NCBI RefSeq assembly: GCF_014655715.1
Contig: NZ_BNBM01000001.1
Location: forward strand, 870,742-934,741
DNA length: 64,000 nucleotides
Reading direction: 5' to 3'
Source of the DNA: Streptomyces lanatus
GTDB taxonomy: Bacteria > Actinomycetota > Actinomycetes > Streptomycetales > Streptomycetaceae
The translations under genes were made by a program, and so were the position numbers. The notes below the pieces were generated by a model that worked only from the letters and a program-made list of their open reading frames with translations, had not been told where the DNA came from and made no database searches. How positions within the stretch are numbered: position 1 is the first letter of the stretch; each line of letters starts with the position of its first letter. Positions 25,289 through 34,600 of the stretch are shown here, piece by piece.

Positions 25289-25825
25289 TCAGCGCGGCTC
25301 GGGACGCGAGGCGGCCGACCACCACAGCCGTACCTCCTTGCGTACGTCCGTGGGCCGCAGCTCCCAGCCCTGGGCGCGGGCCGCGTGGGCGACGTAGCCG
25401 CCGCCCACTCCTCGGTAGTCGCGCAGGGCTATGGCGCACTCCACGGGCGGCTTCACCTTGTTGGGGCGGGCCGGGGCGGAGGCGAGGGCCGTCCATTGGG
25501 CGACCTTCTTGTCGACGCGGGCCCGGTAGTACTCCGTGTCGCCCTCGTGCCGCAGCTCCGGCCAGGTCACGCACCACCCGGCCAAGCTCGAGACCCTGTC
25601 CATGACCCGGTCCATCACCTTCGAGAACCCGCGCTCGTAGCGGCTGCTGATCATCGCGATCGCCTCGGTCAGCAGGGCCACGCCGAGCACGACGGCGAAC
25701 ACCGCCAGCCACACCACGACCAGCACCGGGAAGAGGACGACGGTCGCGATGAAGAGCAGGGTCAACTTCCCTCGGGACCGCACCGGTTCGGGCGTCCAGC
25801 GCGAGGGATCCTCGTATTCGTACAT
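25289..25825 (-). CDS. unknown membrane protein
   Basis: 178 residues from ATG 25825 (ATG 25864 possible). A short cytoplasmic head is followed by one long or two closely packed membrane segments (about 20-56: LTLLFIATVVLFPVLVVVWL, AVFAVVLGVALLTEAIAMI). A soluble tail of about 120 residues has no recognised motif. It is the last gene of the minus-strand run that begins with the sugar-binding protein, 54 nt after the carboxylesterase. Its 3' end stops 4 nt from the convergent LacI gene. Confidence 0.7.
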   Translation of the reverse strand: MYEYEDPSRWTPEPVRSRGKLTLLFIATVVLFPVLVVVWLAVFAVVLGVALLTEAIAMISSRYERGFSKVMDRVMDRVSSLAGWCVTWPELRHEGDTEYYRARVDKKVAQWTALASAPARPNKVKPPVECAIALRDYRGVGGGYVAHAARAQGWELRPTDVRKEVRLWWSAASRPEPR

Positions 25826-25879
25826 GTCGAGGATCTTGCCAAACGGGCGGGCCCGGCCGGCCACCCGCCTCCGCGGGAG

Positions 25880-27445
25880 TCAGTGCCTGCGGACCGCGCC
25901 GGGCAGCCGCAGCCGCCGTACCACCGACCGCAGCTCCGTGCCTCGGGGAGGCACGTCGTCGGTGGACTCCCGGGCCGGAACGGCGGCCGCCCACAGGTCC
26001 AGCTCCGCGTCCCACGGGCCGTGCGCGGTGTGGGTGTCGCCGTCGCCGAAGATCCGCACCGGATGCGTGACGTCCCACGTCTCCCACCCCGGGGTCCCCT
26101 CCCGCGCGAACCGCACCCACGACCCGTGCATCTCCTCCGCCAGCTCTTGCGGAGCCCCCTCGCCGGCCAGCTTGCGGGACTCGGGGACGTCTCCGGTGTC
26201 GAAGACGAAGCCGAGCTCCAGGGCGTGGCAGGCGCCGAGGTCGGGGAGGGCGGAGGGCCAGGCGAACTCATAGACGTACGACGAGCCGGGGCGTGCGTCG
26301 GCCAGGCGGTGCAGGGGGACGCGCAGCAGGTGGTCGGTGACCATCTGGCCGACGATCTCGGCGGTGCCGGCCTCGGGACGCAGGGCGCGGTAGCCGCGGG
26401 GTATCTCGGCGCCGACGTGGCAGCGGGCCATGGCACCGGCAAGGGCGACCGCGCCGAGCCGGTCGACGCGCTCCAGGAGCCCGCCGGGCACCAGCCACAG
26501 CCGGTACTCGTCACGGGTCCAGCCCAGCATCAGCTCGACGCCGGGCGCCGCCTCCCCCTCCGTCAGGGCCAGCAGGGGATCCCGCAGCACCATGTCGCCG
26601 TCGATCACGATCCCGAAGGCGGGCCCGCCCAGGACGGGGCTGCTGAGCCGGCCCACCTCGGCCTGGGTGCGCAGCAGCAGCTCGCGGTCGACCTCGGCGA
26701 AGGCCGCGGCGGTGGCGGGGATCTTCAGCCGCGTGGCCATACGGCGCACCATGCGCCGCACCTTGTCCCGCTCGGCGGCCTCGGGCGGGCCGCTCTGCAG
26801 GATCGCCCGTCGGATGAGGCCCTGGGCCTGCGGGGCGGCGAGGAGCGCGCCGATGCTGATGGCACCGGCGGACTGGCCGAACAGGGTGATGCGGTCGGGG
26901 TCGCCGCCGAAGGCCGCGATGGACTCGTGGACCCACTTCAGGGCGGCGAGCTGGTCGCGCAGTCCGGGATTGGCGGGCGCGTCGGGGAAGTAGCCGTAGC
27001 CCTCGACTCCCAGGCGGTAGTTGACGGAGACGAGGACGACACCGTCGCGGGCGAAGGGCCGCCCGTCGTACACGGGGACGCCGGAAGAACCCCGGGTCAG
27101 GGCTCCCCCGTGCAGCCAGACCATCACGGGCAGTCGGGCGCCCGGTCCCGGCTCGGGCGTCCAGATGTTGAGGTTGAGGCAGTCGTCGCCGGACACGACC
27201 GGGTCGGACAGGTACTGGGCGAAGGCCTCGGAGTACGGCGGTTTCGGCGGGGTCGGCCCGAACGCCGTGGCGTCGCGCACGCCGTCCCAGGGTTCGGGCG
27301 GCTCGGGCGGCCGGAACCGGAGCGGGCCGAAGGGGGGCGCCGCGTACGGGATGCCCCGGAACACCGCGACGCCGCCACTCTCGTACCGGCCCCGTACCGC
27401 ACCGTAGGGCGTGCTCACCACGGGGTCTGCCTGGACTGCCGTCAT
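25880..27445 (-). CDS. type-B carboxylesterase/lipase
   Basis: 521 residues from ATG 27445. An alpha/beta hydrolase of the carboxylesterase B family: FRGIPYAAPPFGPLRF, DDCLNLNIWTPE, VMVWLHGGALTRGSSG (oxyanion hole), and FGQSAGAISIGALL with the nucleophile Ser near residue 190. There is no signal peptide, so it acts in the cytoplasm on an ester brought in or made inside. Its position after the lyases suggests removal of acetyl, feruloyl or methyl esters from imported oligosaccharides (inference). It lies 110 nt downstream of the second lyase-like gene. Confidence 0.87.
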   Translation of the reverse strand: MTAVQADPVVSTPYGAVRGRYESGGVAVFRGIPYAAPPFGPLRFRPPEPPEPWDGVRDATAFGPTPPKPPYSEAFAQYLSDPVVSGDDCLNLNIWTPEPGPGARLPVMVWLHGGALTRGSSGVPVYDGRPFARDGVVLVSVNYRLGVEGYGYFPDAPANPGLRDQLAALKWVHESIAAFGGDPDRITLFGQSAGAISIGALLAAPQAQGLIRRAILQSGPPEAAERDKVRRMVRRMATRLKIPATAAAFAEVDRELLLRTQAEVGRLSSPVLGGPAFGIVIDGDMVLRDPLLALTEGEAAPGVELMLGWTRDEYRLWLVPGGLLERVDRLGAVALAGAMARCHVGAEIPRGYRALRPEAGTAEIVGQMVTDHLLRVPLHRLADARPGSSYVYEFAWPSALPDLGACHALELGFVFDTGDVPESRKLAGEGAPQELAEEMHGSWVRFAREGTPGWETWDVTHPVRIFGDGDTHTAHGPWDAELDLWAAAVPARESTDDVPPRGTELRSVVRRLRLPGAVRRH

Positions 27446-27555
27446 ACGTCCACCAGCCTCCTCACCGCGCTCGTGCACCGTGAAGATCAGAGCAACTCAT
27501 TGTGGCCCGATATTCCGGCGCACGAGCGGCTGTGAGGGCCGTTCGGCGTACTTGG

Positions 27556-28803
27556 CTACTTCGCGTACATCAGCGTGCCGAAACCGAGCTGGTCGAAGCC
27601 TCCGCTGGTGGTGCCGTAGTCACCGCCGCCGCCCTCGGGGGCGACGGAGAAGCACATCTGGCTGATGTACTTGTCGTCGAGGTTCACCCGCCGGTTGTAG
27701 TGGTAGTGGAGCATGGCCCACACGGGGCGGACCTGGCCCCGGGAGGCGGCGGAGATCACGGTCTGTGACTGCTGGGCGCAGTTCTGGCCGGTGCCCCAGG
27801 TGTAGGTGGTGTAGGGGACGGAGCTGCCCAGGTTGTACTTGGCGACGTACTGGGCGCCCTTCATGAAGCGGCGGCCGTCGTAGGAGTACAGGTCGTCGCC
27901 CTGGTTCCAGGCCATCTCGCACAGGGCGCCCATCTGGCCCATGCCCATCACGGTGTGGCCCTGGTCGCGGCCGGACTCCTGCCACTGGCCGAGGTCATAG
28001 CCCTCGACGTTGCCGTAGAGGAACGGCACGGCCCGCTTGATGGAGCCGTTGCCGGCGCCGTTCTTGAAGTAGTTGACGGCCTGGTCGTACTTCGCGCCGT
28101 CGTCGCACAGGATCCCGATGGCCATGATCGAGGCCATGTTGCACAGGTCCCAGTTGGCCCAGTAGTTGGTGATGCAGGCGTCGTTGTGGCCGGTCAGGAA
28201 CTGGTTGTTGAGCGGGTAGAAGACGTTGAGCATCATCGTCTTGAACCGGTTGAGGTCGAACCCGGCGTACCCGCGCATGAGTTCGGCGGCCTGCGCGAAC
28301 TGCCAGCCGTAGAGGCCGGCGGCCAGGAAGCGGTCGGCGTTTCCGGTGACGCTGGTCAGCGTGGCCGACCAGGCGTTGAGGATGCGTACGGCGCAGTCGC
28401 CGTTCGCCGCGGTGCCGGCGATGTGCCAGCGCAGCGCGTTCTGGTAGGCGGCGTGGATGTCGTTGTAGAGCTGGGGGTAGTTCTGGCCGTCGCCGCCGCG
28501 GATGATCGTGGCGGTGGGCCGGGCCGCCCAGGTCGACTGGGAGTGGGAGTTGGCGGTCAGCCGGTTCCAGCCGGACAGCCAGGGGTCGTTGCCCGCGGCG
28601 ACCCTGACCTTGGCCCGGTTGATGTCACCGGCGTTGTGCAGCATGCCGGGGTGGGTGAAGGTCGCGGGGGCCGCGTCCGCCGTCCCGGCGAGGGACGCGG
28701 TACCCAGGGCGACGGCCGCGGTGACGCCACCGGCGGCCTTGAGCAGACCGCGGCGACTCAACTCACCGGTGGGGCGGTGCTGGTGGGGGGAAGTGCGGCT
28801 CAT
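27556..28803 (-). CDS. Tat-exported alginate-lyase-fold protein 2
   Basis: 415 residues from ATG 28803 with GGAG 9 nt upstream. Tat signal (SRRGLLKAAGGVTAAVALGT to ADAA). The mature protein is an alpha/alpha-toroid of the Alginate_lyase type (PF05426): FTHPGMLHNAGDINRAKVRV, ILNAWSATLTSVTG, ITNYWANWDLCN and the hallmark QWQESGRDQGHTVMGMGQMG. It is a single-domain paralogue of the 1110-residue protein directly upstream. In this pectin context the substrate is probably a uronic-acid polymer or oligosaccharide other than alginate (inference). Confidence 0.82.
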   Translation of the reverse strand: MSRTSPHQHRPTGELSRRGLLKAAGGVTAAVALGTASLAGTADAAPATFTHPGMLHNAGDINRAKVRVAAGNDPWLSGWNRLTANSHSQSTWAARPTATIIRGGDGQNYPQLYNDIHAAYQNALRWHIAGTAANGDCAVRILNAWSATLTSVTGNADRFLAAGLYGWQFAQAAELMRGYAGFDLNRFKTMMLNVFYPLNNQFLTGHNDACITNYWANWDLCNMASIMAIGILCDDGAKYDQAVNYFKNGAGNGSIKRAVPFLYGNVEGYDLGQWQESGRDQGHTVMGMGQMGALCEMAWNQGDDLYSYDGRRFMKGAQYVAKYNLGSSVPYTTYTWGTGQNCAQQSQTVISAASRGQVRPVWAMLHYHYNRRVNLDDKYISQMCFSVAPEGGGGDYGTTSGGFDQLGFGTLMYAK

Positions 28804-28830
28804 GGTTGTGCACTCCAATCCGTGGGGGGA

Positions 28831-31800
28831 TCAGTCGGTGGTGATGCTCACCTCGTCGAACTCGGTGGTGCAGCGGGCCAGTTGGTCGCGGGAGCAGACC
28901 ACCAGACCCACGTAGTAGGGGGCGTCACCGAACCCGGGGACCTCGCCGGTGGCGAGGGTGGTCCAGGTGGCGCCGTCATCGGTGGACAGAGCTGCGGTGA
29001 AGGCGGTCCCGACGCGCTTCAGCCGCAGCAGTCCGGGGAGGGTGGCCGCCGCGTCCCCCGTGAAGGCGGACTTTCCGGCGACGGTCGTGCGCAGCATGAG
29101 CTGCGCGAGGGTCCCGCCGGTGACGATCACCCCGGCGGCCTGGTCGAACGGCGACAGCGACTTGGCCATCAGCAGCCCCACCCGGTCGGCTCCCGCGCCC
29201 GTGCGGGAGCCGAGCCGGGCGGTGATCTCGCAGTCACCGCGCACGGTCCGCCGTACGAACTGCCCTGTCATTCCTTGGTTGTTGACGGACAGATCGACCC
29301 CGGCACCGCGCACGGTGAAGGTGCCGCGGTCGTACGAGGTACTCCCCGGCGTCCGGATCGCGACCACGCCCAGCGTCCCGAAGGCGCGCTCGTCGAGCAC
29401 CGGGTCACCCAGGTCGCCGTATGTCCAGGGGGCGGGCGGGGGTGTGCCGACGGTGAGGGTGAGGATGCCCATGGTTTCGCCCGCGGCATTGCCGACGGTG
29501 GTGGCGACCTCGAACTCGCCGCTCTCGGTGGGGGTTCCGGTCACAAAACCGGTGCGCCGGTCGAGGCGGAGGCCGTCCGGCAGCCCGCGCGCACCGAACC
29601 GCACCGGCTCGTGTGAGCCGCGCAGCTGGTGTCGGAAAGGCACGCCCCGGTTGGCGAACACCTCGGTGGCGCTGGTCAGTTGGGGTGGGGCCGGGGTCGG
29701 CATCCCGGCGGAGGACGGCTCGGAGAGGGGCCCGCGGCCGGCGCAGTTCGTCTTCGCGACGGCGTAGTGGTACGTCGTCCCGGGCGCCCCCGTGGCATCG
29801 GCGTACCGGATGCGGGTGCCGAAGCCGACCGGGCCGACGCCGGTCGCGACCGTCTCGTAGGGGCCGTGGGCCGACCGGGACCGCAGCACCTTGTAGCGGG
29901 CGGACAGGTCGGGGTCGGTCCAGGCCAGCTCCACCGCGTCGGCACCGGTGACCGCCTTCAGGCCGGTCGCGGGGCGGGTGGGGCGGGGTACCGACCAGAC
30001 CTCGCCGGAGGCGTCCGAGGTGACGGTGACGTTGTCGAAGGCGCCGGTGCCGGTCTCGGCGTACTCGGCGTCGACACCGAGACAGGAGGTGAGGACCAGA
30101 CCGGCGTACGCGGTACGCCCCAACTCGACCTCGCTCGCCCCGACTTGGGTCCAGCGGACGCCGTCCGGTGAGATGGCGCCGGTGCAGCGGCGGCCCCTGC
30201 GGGTCACCCGTACCCAGTACGGCGCCCGCAGCCGGTAGCCGTCGCCCGCGCCCTCGACGTACGGGGCCTCGATCGGGGTCGCCGACTCGGGTAGCTCGCC
30301 GAGGTCGGAGATCGGGAAGGCGGCGTCGACCGTGATCGCCCCCCGCTGGGAGGGCGGGACCGGGATGGATCCGGTGCCGGAGACGGCGGCACCGCGCCCG
30401 GTCCGTACGCTCCACACGCCGCTCCAGGTCGCCAGCGGCAGCCCCTGGATCAGCATCGAGGCGTGCGCGGCGTCCCCGTCGAGGGAGTCGCGCAGGGTGA
30501 CGCCGATCCTGGCGTACTGCGAGCTGAGCGGGAACACGATCCGCGCGGTGACCGTGCCGTCGCCGGGCAGCCGGAGATGGACGGAGCGGAAGGTGTCGGC
30601 GGTGCCGGACGCCTCCAGCACGAACCGCTCACCGTCGAAGGCGGCGGAGCCGGGGATCCTCATCCGGCCGATGTCCTGGGTGGCCCAGGGGCGGGGCAGT
30701 CCGGCGCAGGCGGCGATCGGGCTCGAATCGCCGCTGTGGCCAAGGGAGTTGGTGGCGGTGACGGTGTAGTGGTACGTCCGTCCGGCGTGCACGTCACGGT
30801 CCCGGTACTGCGGCTTGTCGATCCCGGAGGCGATCTCCTCGTACGGCCCCTGCGGACGGCTCGCCCGCCGGACGGTGTACGTCGTGGCCCAGGCGGAGGG
30901 CAGCCAGGACACGGTGACGGCGTCGGGGTCGCCGAGGGCGGTGACGCCGGACGGTGCGACCGGTGCGGTGGGCGACGGGGGCTTCGTGCCGGCGTACGTG
31001 AAGGTGCCGAAGCCGGGGAGGTCGTCGTTGGAGCCCTCGATGACACGGGTGCCGCCGCTTCCGCGCAGGACCGCGGCCTTGGTGTACGGGGTGTCGAGGC
31101 CGCGGACACCGGCGTAATGGGCGTAGTACATCTCGTAGATCGGCGGCAGACTGCCGCGCGCCTTGTCGGAGACGGTCGTCTTGATGTACTTGCCGGTGCG
31201 GTCGAGGTCGGGGGTGAAGGGGACGTCGCCGCCGAGGTTGTAGCGGGCGGCGTACTCGGCGTTCGCGAGGATGCGGTGGTCGTCGAAGGCCCACAGGTCG
31301 ACGCCCTGGTTCCAGGCGACCTGCGCGGCGTCGCCCATAAGTCCGACGGCGAGCTGCTCGTGGCCCTGGTCGCGGCCGGACTCCTGGCCCTGGCCCGAGT
31401 CGGTGACGACACGGTTGGCCACGCTGCCGTTGCCCGCACCGGCGGCGGCGAATCGCAACGCGTCCTCGAAGAGGGCGGGTTCCTCGCAGAACACGCCGAT
31501 GGCGAGGATCGTCTGAATGGCCGTCAGATCCCAGTTGCCGTTGGCGTAGAGCATGTAGCCGGAGACGGCGGGATACCAGACGTCCAGGAAGGACCGCTCA
31601 CAGCGGGCGATGTCCGCAGCCGCCCAACCGTCGTAGCCGCTGTGCCGCAGCAGCTCGGCCGCGTTGACGAACTTGAAGGCCTGGAGCCCTGCCCCCAGCG
31701 GGCCGTCGGCGCCGGTGACCATGGTCAGCGATGCGGACCAGGCGTTGAGGATGTCCCGTGCCTTGTCGGCGTGGGCGCGCTCGCCGGTGACGCACCACAT

Positions 31801-32163
31801 GAGGGCGTTCTGGTAGGCGGCGGCCGAGTCGGCGACGGCCTGGTTCTGGAAGTTGGTGGGGCCCCGGCCCCAGGACGTGATCTGACCGGTGTTCTGGACG
31901 GTGTACGTCGACTTGGAGCGGGCGTGCGCCGCGAACGCGAGGTAGCCGTCGTGGATCGGGGCTTCCTTCGCGGCGACGGCGGCCTTCATGCGGGCGAGGT
32001 CGTCGGCGGTGTGGAGGAGGCCGGGGTGGGTGAAGCGTGTGCCGGTGCCGGCCGCCCTCGCGGTGCCGGGCGCGAGCAGTCCGCTCGTACCCGCGACCAG
32101 CAGCAGGGCGGCCGTGCCGCCGAGGAAGCCCCGGCGGCTCGTGACGGGGATCGGGCTGCTCAT
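28831..32163 (-). CDS. Tat-exported multimodular alginate-lyase-fold protein 1 (1110 residues)
   Basis: ATG 32163 overlaps the stop of the GH28-like gene (ATGA). Tat signal SRRGFLGGTAALLLVAGTSG. Modules are: alginate-lyase toroid about 40-400 (ILNAWSASLTMVTG, YANGNWDLTAIQTILAIG, QESGRDQGHEQLAVGLMGDA); fibronectin III about 405-495 (PSGVTALGDPDAVTVSWLPS); concanavalin-like beta-sandwich about 500-690; second fibronectin III about 695-790; a putative Ig (PIG-like) domain about 795-880 (GLPDGLRLDRRTGFVTGTPT); and a second beta-sandwich about 885-1110. The accessory domains probably bind polysaccharide. The long upstream extension of this frame is only an antisense-type shadow of the GH28-like gene. 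Confidence 0.82.
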   Translation of the reverse strand: MSSPIPVTSRRGFLGGTAALLLVAGTSGLLAPGTARAAGTGTRFTHPGLLHTADDLARMKAAVAAKEAPIHDGYLAFAAHARSKSTYTVQNTGQITSWGRGPTNFQNQAVADSAAAYQNALMWCVTGERAHADKARDILNAWSASLTMVTGADGPLGAGLQAFKFVNAAELLRHSGYDGWAAADIARCERSFLDVWYPAVSGYMLYANGNWDLTAIQTILAIGVFCEEPALFEDALRFAAAGAGNGSVANRVVTDSGQGQESGRDQGHEQLAVGLMGDAAQVAWNQGVDLWAFDDHRILANAEYAARYNLGGDVPFTPDLDRTGKYIKTTVSDKARGSLPPIYEMYYAHYAGVRGLDTPYTKAAVLRGSGGTRVIEGSNDDLPGFGTFTYAGTKPPSPTAPVAPSGVTALGDPDAVTVSWLPSAWATTYTVRRASRPQGPYEEIASGIDKPQYRDRDVHAGRTYHYTVTATNSLGHSGDSSPIAACAGLPRPWATQDIGRMRIPGSAAFDGERFVLEASGTADTFRSVHLRLPGDGTVTARIVFPLSSQYARIGVTLRDSLDGDAAHASMLIQGLPLATWSGVWSVRTGRGAAVSGTGSIPVPPSQRGAITVDAAFPISDLGELPESATPIEAPYVEGAGDGYRLRAPYWVRVTRRGRRCTGAISPDGVRWTQVGASEVELGRTAYAGLVLTSCLGVDAEYAETGTGAFDNVTVTSDASGEVWSVPRPTRPATGLKAVTGADAVELAWTDPDLSARYKVLRSRSAHGPYETVATGVGPVGFGTRIRYADATGAPGTTYHYAVAKTNCAGRGPLSEPSSAGMPTPAPPQLTSATEVFANRGVPFRHQLRGSHEPVRFGARGLPDGLRLDRRTGFVTGTPTESGEFEVATTVGNAAGETMGILTLTVGTPPPAPWTYGDLGDPVLDERAFGTLGVVAIRTPGSTSYDRGTFTVRGAGVDLSVNNQGMTGQFVRRTVRGDCEITARLGSRTGAGADRVGLLMAKSLSPFDQAAGVIVTGGTLAQLMLRTTVAGKSAFTGDAAATLPGLLRLKRVGTAFTAALSTDDGATWTTLATGEVPGFGDAPYYVGLVVCSRDQLARCTTEFDEVSITTD

Positions 32164-33686
32164 GACGCGGCGGCCGCCTCGGCCTCGGCGGTGGTGAGGA
32201 ACTTCAGGTTCAGCACATGCTCGTTGGCGTGCATCGGGATGTTGTCGGTCGTGTAGTACCAGCTCGGCTTCTTCATCGAGTCGGCGATGACCGTGCCGTT
32301 GACGACGAGGTTCTCGAAGGTGACGTCCTTGATGGCGTGCTTGGCGTCGTAGCCGAGCATCATGCAGGTGGCCAGCGGCTTGCCGGTGTAGGAGAGGTCC
32401 TTGATGTAGACGTTCTGGATGCCGCGCCCGACCGACGTGTTGTACTTCGTGTTGTACGCGATCCGCATATGGACGAGCTGACCCCACCGGAAATCCTCGA
32501 CGCGTACGTCGTCGATCCTCACGTTCTTGATCAGATTGCTGTCGCCGGGGTTGAGGGCGATGCAGCCCTGGTAGTTGAGCTGGGGCTCGCGGTGGTCGCA
32601 GATGTCGAGGTTCTTGAAGGTGAGGTTCTTCAGTACCTCGGGGTTGTCGGTGTTGCCGTGCGTGCCGACGTTGATGGGGTGGGCGACGTCGGCCCAGAGG
32701 GTGGAGTTGCGGACGGTGATGTCGGTGGTGTCGCCGTAGTACTCCCAGCGATGGGTGTAAATGGCGATGCAGTCGTCCGAGTTGCGCATGAAGACGCCGT
32801 CGATGAGGACGTTGCTGCTGGAGAACACGTCGATGCCGTCGCCCCAGCCCTTGGAGCTGAAGGAGCACATGCCCTTGATCGTGACGCCGGTCGATTCGCC
32901 GATCTGGACGGCGTAACCGTTCGGGTTGAGCATGGTGACGGCGCCGATGGCGATGTTCCGAGAGTTCTCGACCAGCGCCCCGCCCGCCGCCGTGCCCGCC
33001 AGCATGCCCCGGCCGGTCAGCCCCGCGTGCTCGACGTTCCGGAAGACGACGGTCGCCTTGAGGAGGGCGCCGCCGTCGAGGTAGACGGTCTTGCCGGAGG
33101 GGACGTTGAGGTAGCCGTCGGCGGTGGTGTGGACGCCCGGGCCGTAGTAGAGGACGTTCGGGTCGTCCGGCGCGGGCCGCTTCTTCTCGATCGCGCGGGC
33201 GAACAGCTGGAGACAGTCGAAGAGGTCGTCGTTGATCTGGACGACGATGTTGCGGGGTCTGTCCAGGGTGAACCGCAGGGTGTCGGCCATGACTTCGGGC
33301 TCGATGCCGTACGAGTCGGGCCGCACCCGCACCTTCCGCACCCCGCCCTTGATGTACGTCACCTCGACCTCGACCTGCCCGGAGAAGTCGAAGTGGGCGA
33401 GGGAGGAGTTGTACTGCTTCTTGCTGCCGGTGGTGGGGTTGATCTCGGCGAGCGTGGGGCGCAGGACGCCGAGCGTCTCCCAACTGTCGCCGGGCGTACG
33501 GACCTTGACGGTAAAGCTGCCGGTGTTGACGGGGGCGCCGGCCGGGACGGGATAGGTCACCAGGCGGTTCGTGGTGTCGGCGTCTTCTGCGCGGGCCGCG
33601 GTGGCGGTGAGGTTGGTGAGGCCGGCGGCGAGGACGGTGGCGCCTGCGGCTTGAAGGGCGGTGCGACGGGACAGAGGTGTGTTCAT
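32160..33686 (-). CDS. Tat-exported GH28-like beta-helix glycosidase
   Basis: 508 residues from ATG 33686 with AGGAG 6 nt upstream. Tat signal SRRTALQAAGATVLAAGLTN to ARAE. An N-terminal beta domain (about 35-150, LVTYPVPAGAPVNTGSFTVK) is as in GH28/GH49-like enzymes. A right-handed beta-helix follows with GWGDGIDVFSSSNVLIDG, FMRNSDDCIAIYTHRW and NVGTHGNTDNPE, which keep the paired aspartates and the His-Gly element of polygalacturonase-type sites. It probably hydrolyses a galacturonide or related linkage. The spacing of 38 nt after the permease gene supports one operon. Confidence 0.82.
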   Translation of the reverse strand: MNTPLSRRTALQAAGATVLAAGLTNLTATAARAEDADTTNRLVTYPVPAGAPVNTGSFTVKVRTPGDSWETLGVLRPTLAEINPTTGSKKQYNSSLAHFDFSGQVEVEVTYIKGGVRKVRVRPDSYGIEPEVMADTLRFTLDRPRNIVVQINDDLFDCLQLFARAIEKKRPAPDDPNVLYYGPGVHTTADGYLNVPSGKTVYLDGGALLKATVVFRNVEHAGLTGRGMLAGTAAGGALVENSRNIAIGAVTMLNPNGYAVQIGESTGVTIKGMCSFSSKGWGDGIDVFSSSNVLIDGVFMRNSDDCIAIYTHRWEYYGDTTDITVRNSTLWADVAHPINVGTHGNTDNPEVLKNLTFKNLDICDHREPQLNYQGCIALNPGDSNLIKNVRIDDVRVEDFRWGQLVHMRIAYNTKYNTSVGRGIQNVYIKDLSYTGKPLATCMMLGYDAKHAIKDVTFENLVVNGTVIADSMKKPSWYYTTDNIPMHANEHVLNLKFLTTAEAEAAAAS

Positions 33687-33724
33687 GCGGGACTCCTGAG
33701 TCAACAAGTCGGTAAAGAGGTGGG

Positions 33725-34600
33725 CTACTTGAGCCCGGACGTGGACATTCCGGCGACGAAGCCGCGCTGGGCGACGAGGAAGATCAGCAGGATCGGGACG
33801 ACGTACATCACGGAGGCGGCGGCCTGGAGTTCGGGCACCGGCGTGCCGCCCTCGTTGACGTACGCGGTCATCACGGCGACGGCGAGCGTGGTGCGGTCGG
33901 TGGACAGCAGCAGCTGCGGGGCGATGTAGTCGCCCCAGGTCCAGGTGAAGGCGATGATGAAGCTCGCGGACAGCACCGGCCAGGACTGCGGCAGGAAGAT
34001 CCGCCAGAAGATCGACGTATGGCCGCAGCCGTCCACGATCGCCGCCTCCTCCAGCTCACGCGGCAGACCCGCGAAGAATTGCCGGAAGAGGAAGACCAGA
34101 TACGGCGCGGAGGCCAGCCCCCACAGCACCCACGGCCAGTACGTGTCGACCATGCCGAGCTTGGCGAAGATCAGGTACGTCGGCAGCAGGGTGACCATCT
34201 GCGGCAGCATCATCGAGCCGAGCAGCACCCCGAACAGCACCTTCTTGCCGGGCGCGTCGAGCCGGGCGAAGCCGAAGCCGACGAAAGCGGAGCTGAGGGT
34301 GACGAGCGCGGCATAGAGGAGGGCGATGATCAGGGAGTTGCGGGCATAGCCGAGGAAGTCGATCTGGGTGAAGGCGTCGGTGAAGTTGTGCCACTGGAAG
34401 GTGTCGGGCAGCCAGTGCACGGGGGACGCGGCCAGTTCGCCCTGGGTCTTCAGGCCGGAGAGGACCAGCCAGCCGAAGGGGCCGAGGAAGAGTCCCGTGA
34501 CGGAGACGAGGACGGTGTAGAGGGCGAGGCGCCTGGTACGCACCCTCACCCGCACGGGTATGCCGGCGGTGGTGGCCGTCGTGGCGGTCGTGGCGGTCAC
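33725..34600 (-). CDS. ABC sugar permease, MalG type
   Basis: 291 residues from GTG 34600, overlapping the upstream TGA (GTGA). Six membrane segments; the EAA loop that docks the ATPase is ELEEAAIVDGCGHTSIFWRI. The GFVAGMSTSGLK C-terminus is typical of MalG-like permeases. It works with the MalF-type permease and the binding lipoprotein upstream to import an oligosaccharide. No ATPase gene is present nearby. Confidence 0.92.
   Translation of the reverse strand: MTATTATTATTAGIPVRVRVRTRRLALYTVLVSVTGLFLGPFGWLVLSGLKTQGELAASPVHWLPDTFQWHNFTDAFTQIDFLGYARNSLIIALLYAALVTLSSAFVGFGFARLDAPGKKVLFGVLLGSMMLPQMVTLLPTYLIFAKLGMVDTYWPWVLWGLASAPYLVFLFRQFFAGLPRELEEAAIVDGCGHTSIFWRIFLPQSWPVLSASFIIAFTWTWGDYIAPQLLLSTDRTTLAVAVMTAYVNEGGTPVPELQAAASVMYVVPILLIFLVAQRGFVAGMSTSGLK

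Noticed and set aside
25163..27535. 790-codon plus-strand ORF opposite the carboxylesterase
   Set aside because: Overlaps the clear LacI and esterase genes; low-complexity product typical of the reverse frame of high-GC genes.
28803..32163. Alginate utilisation genes
   Set aside because: No other alginate-pathway genes nearby. The fold name does not fix the substrate, and the context is pectin and arabinogalactan.
32164..33483. Upstream extension of the 1110-residue lyase-fold protein
   Set aside because: This part of the frame is an Arg/His-rich shadow of the GH28-like gene. The ATG at 32163 gives a Tat signal and a coupled start.
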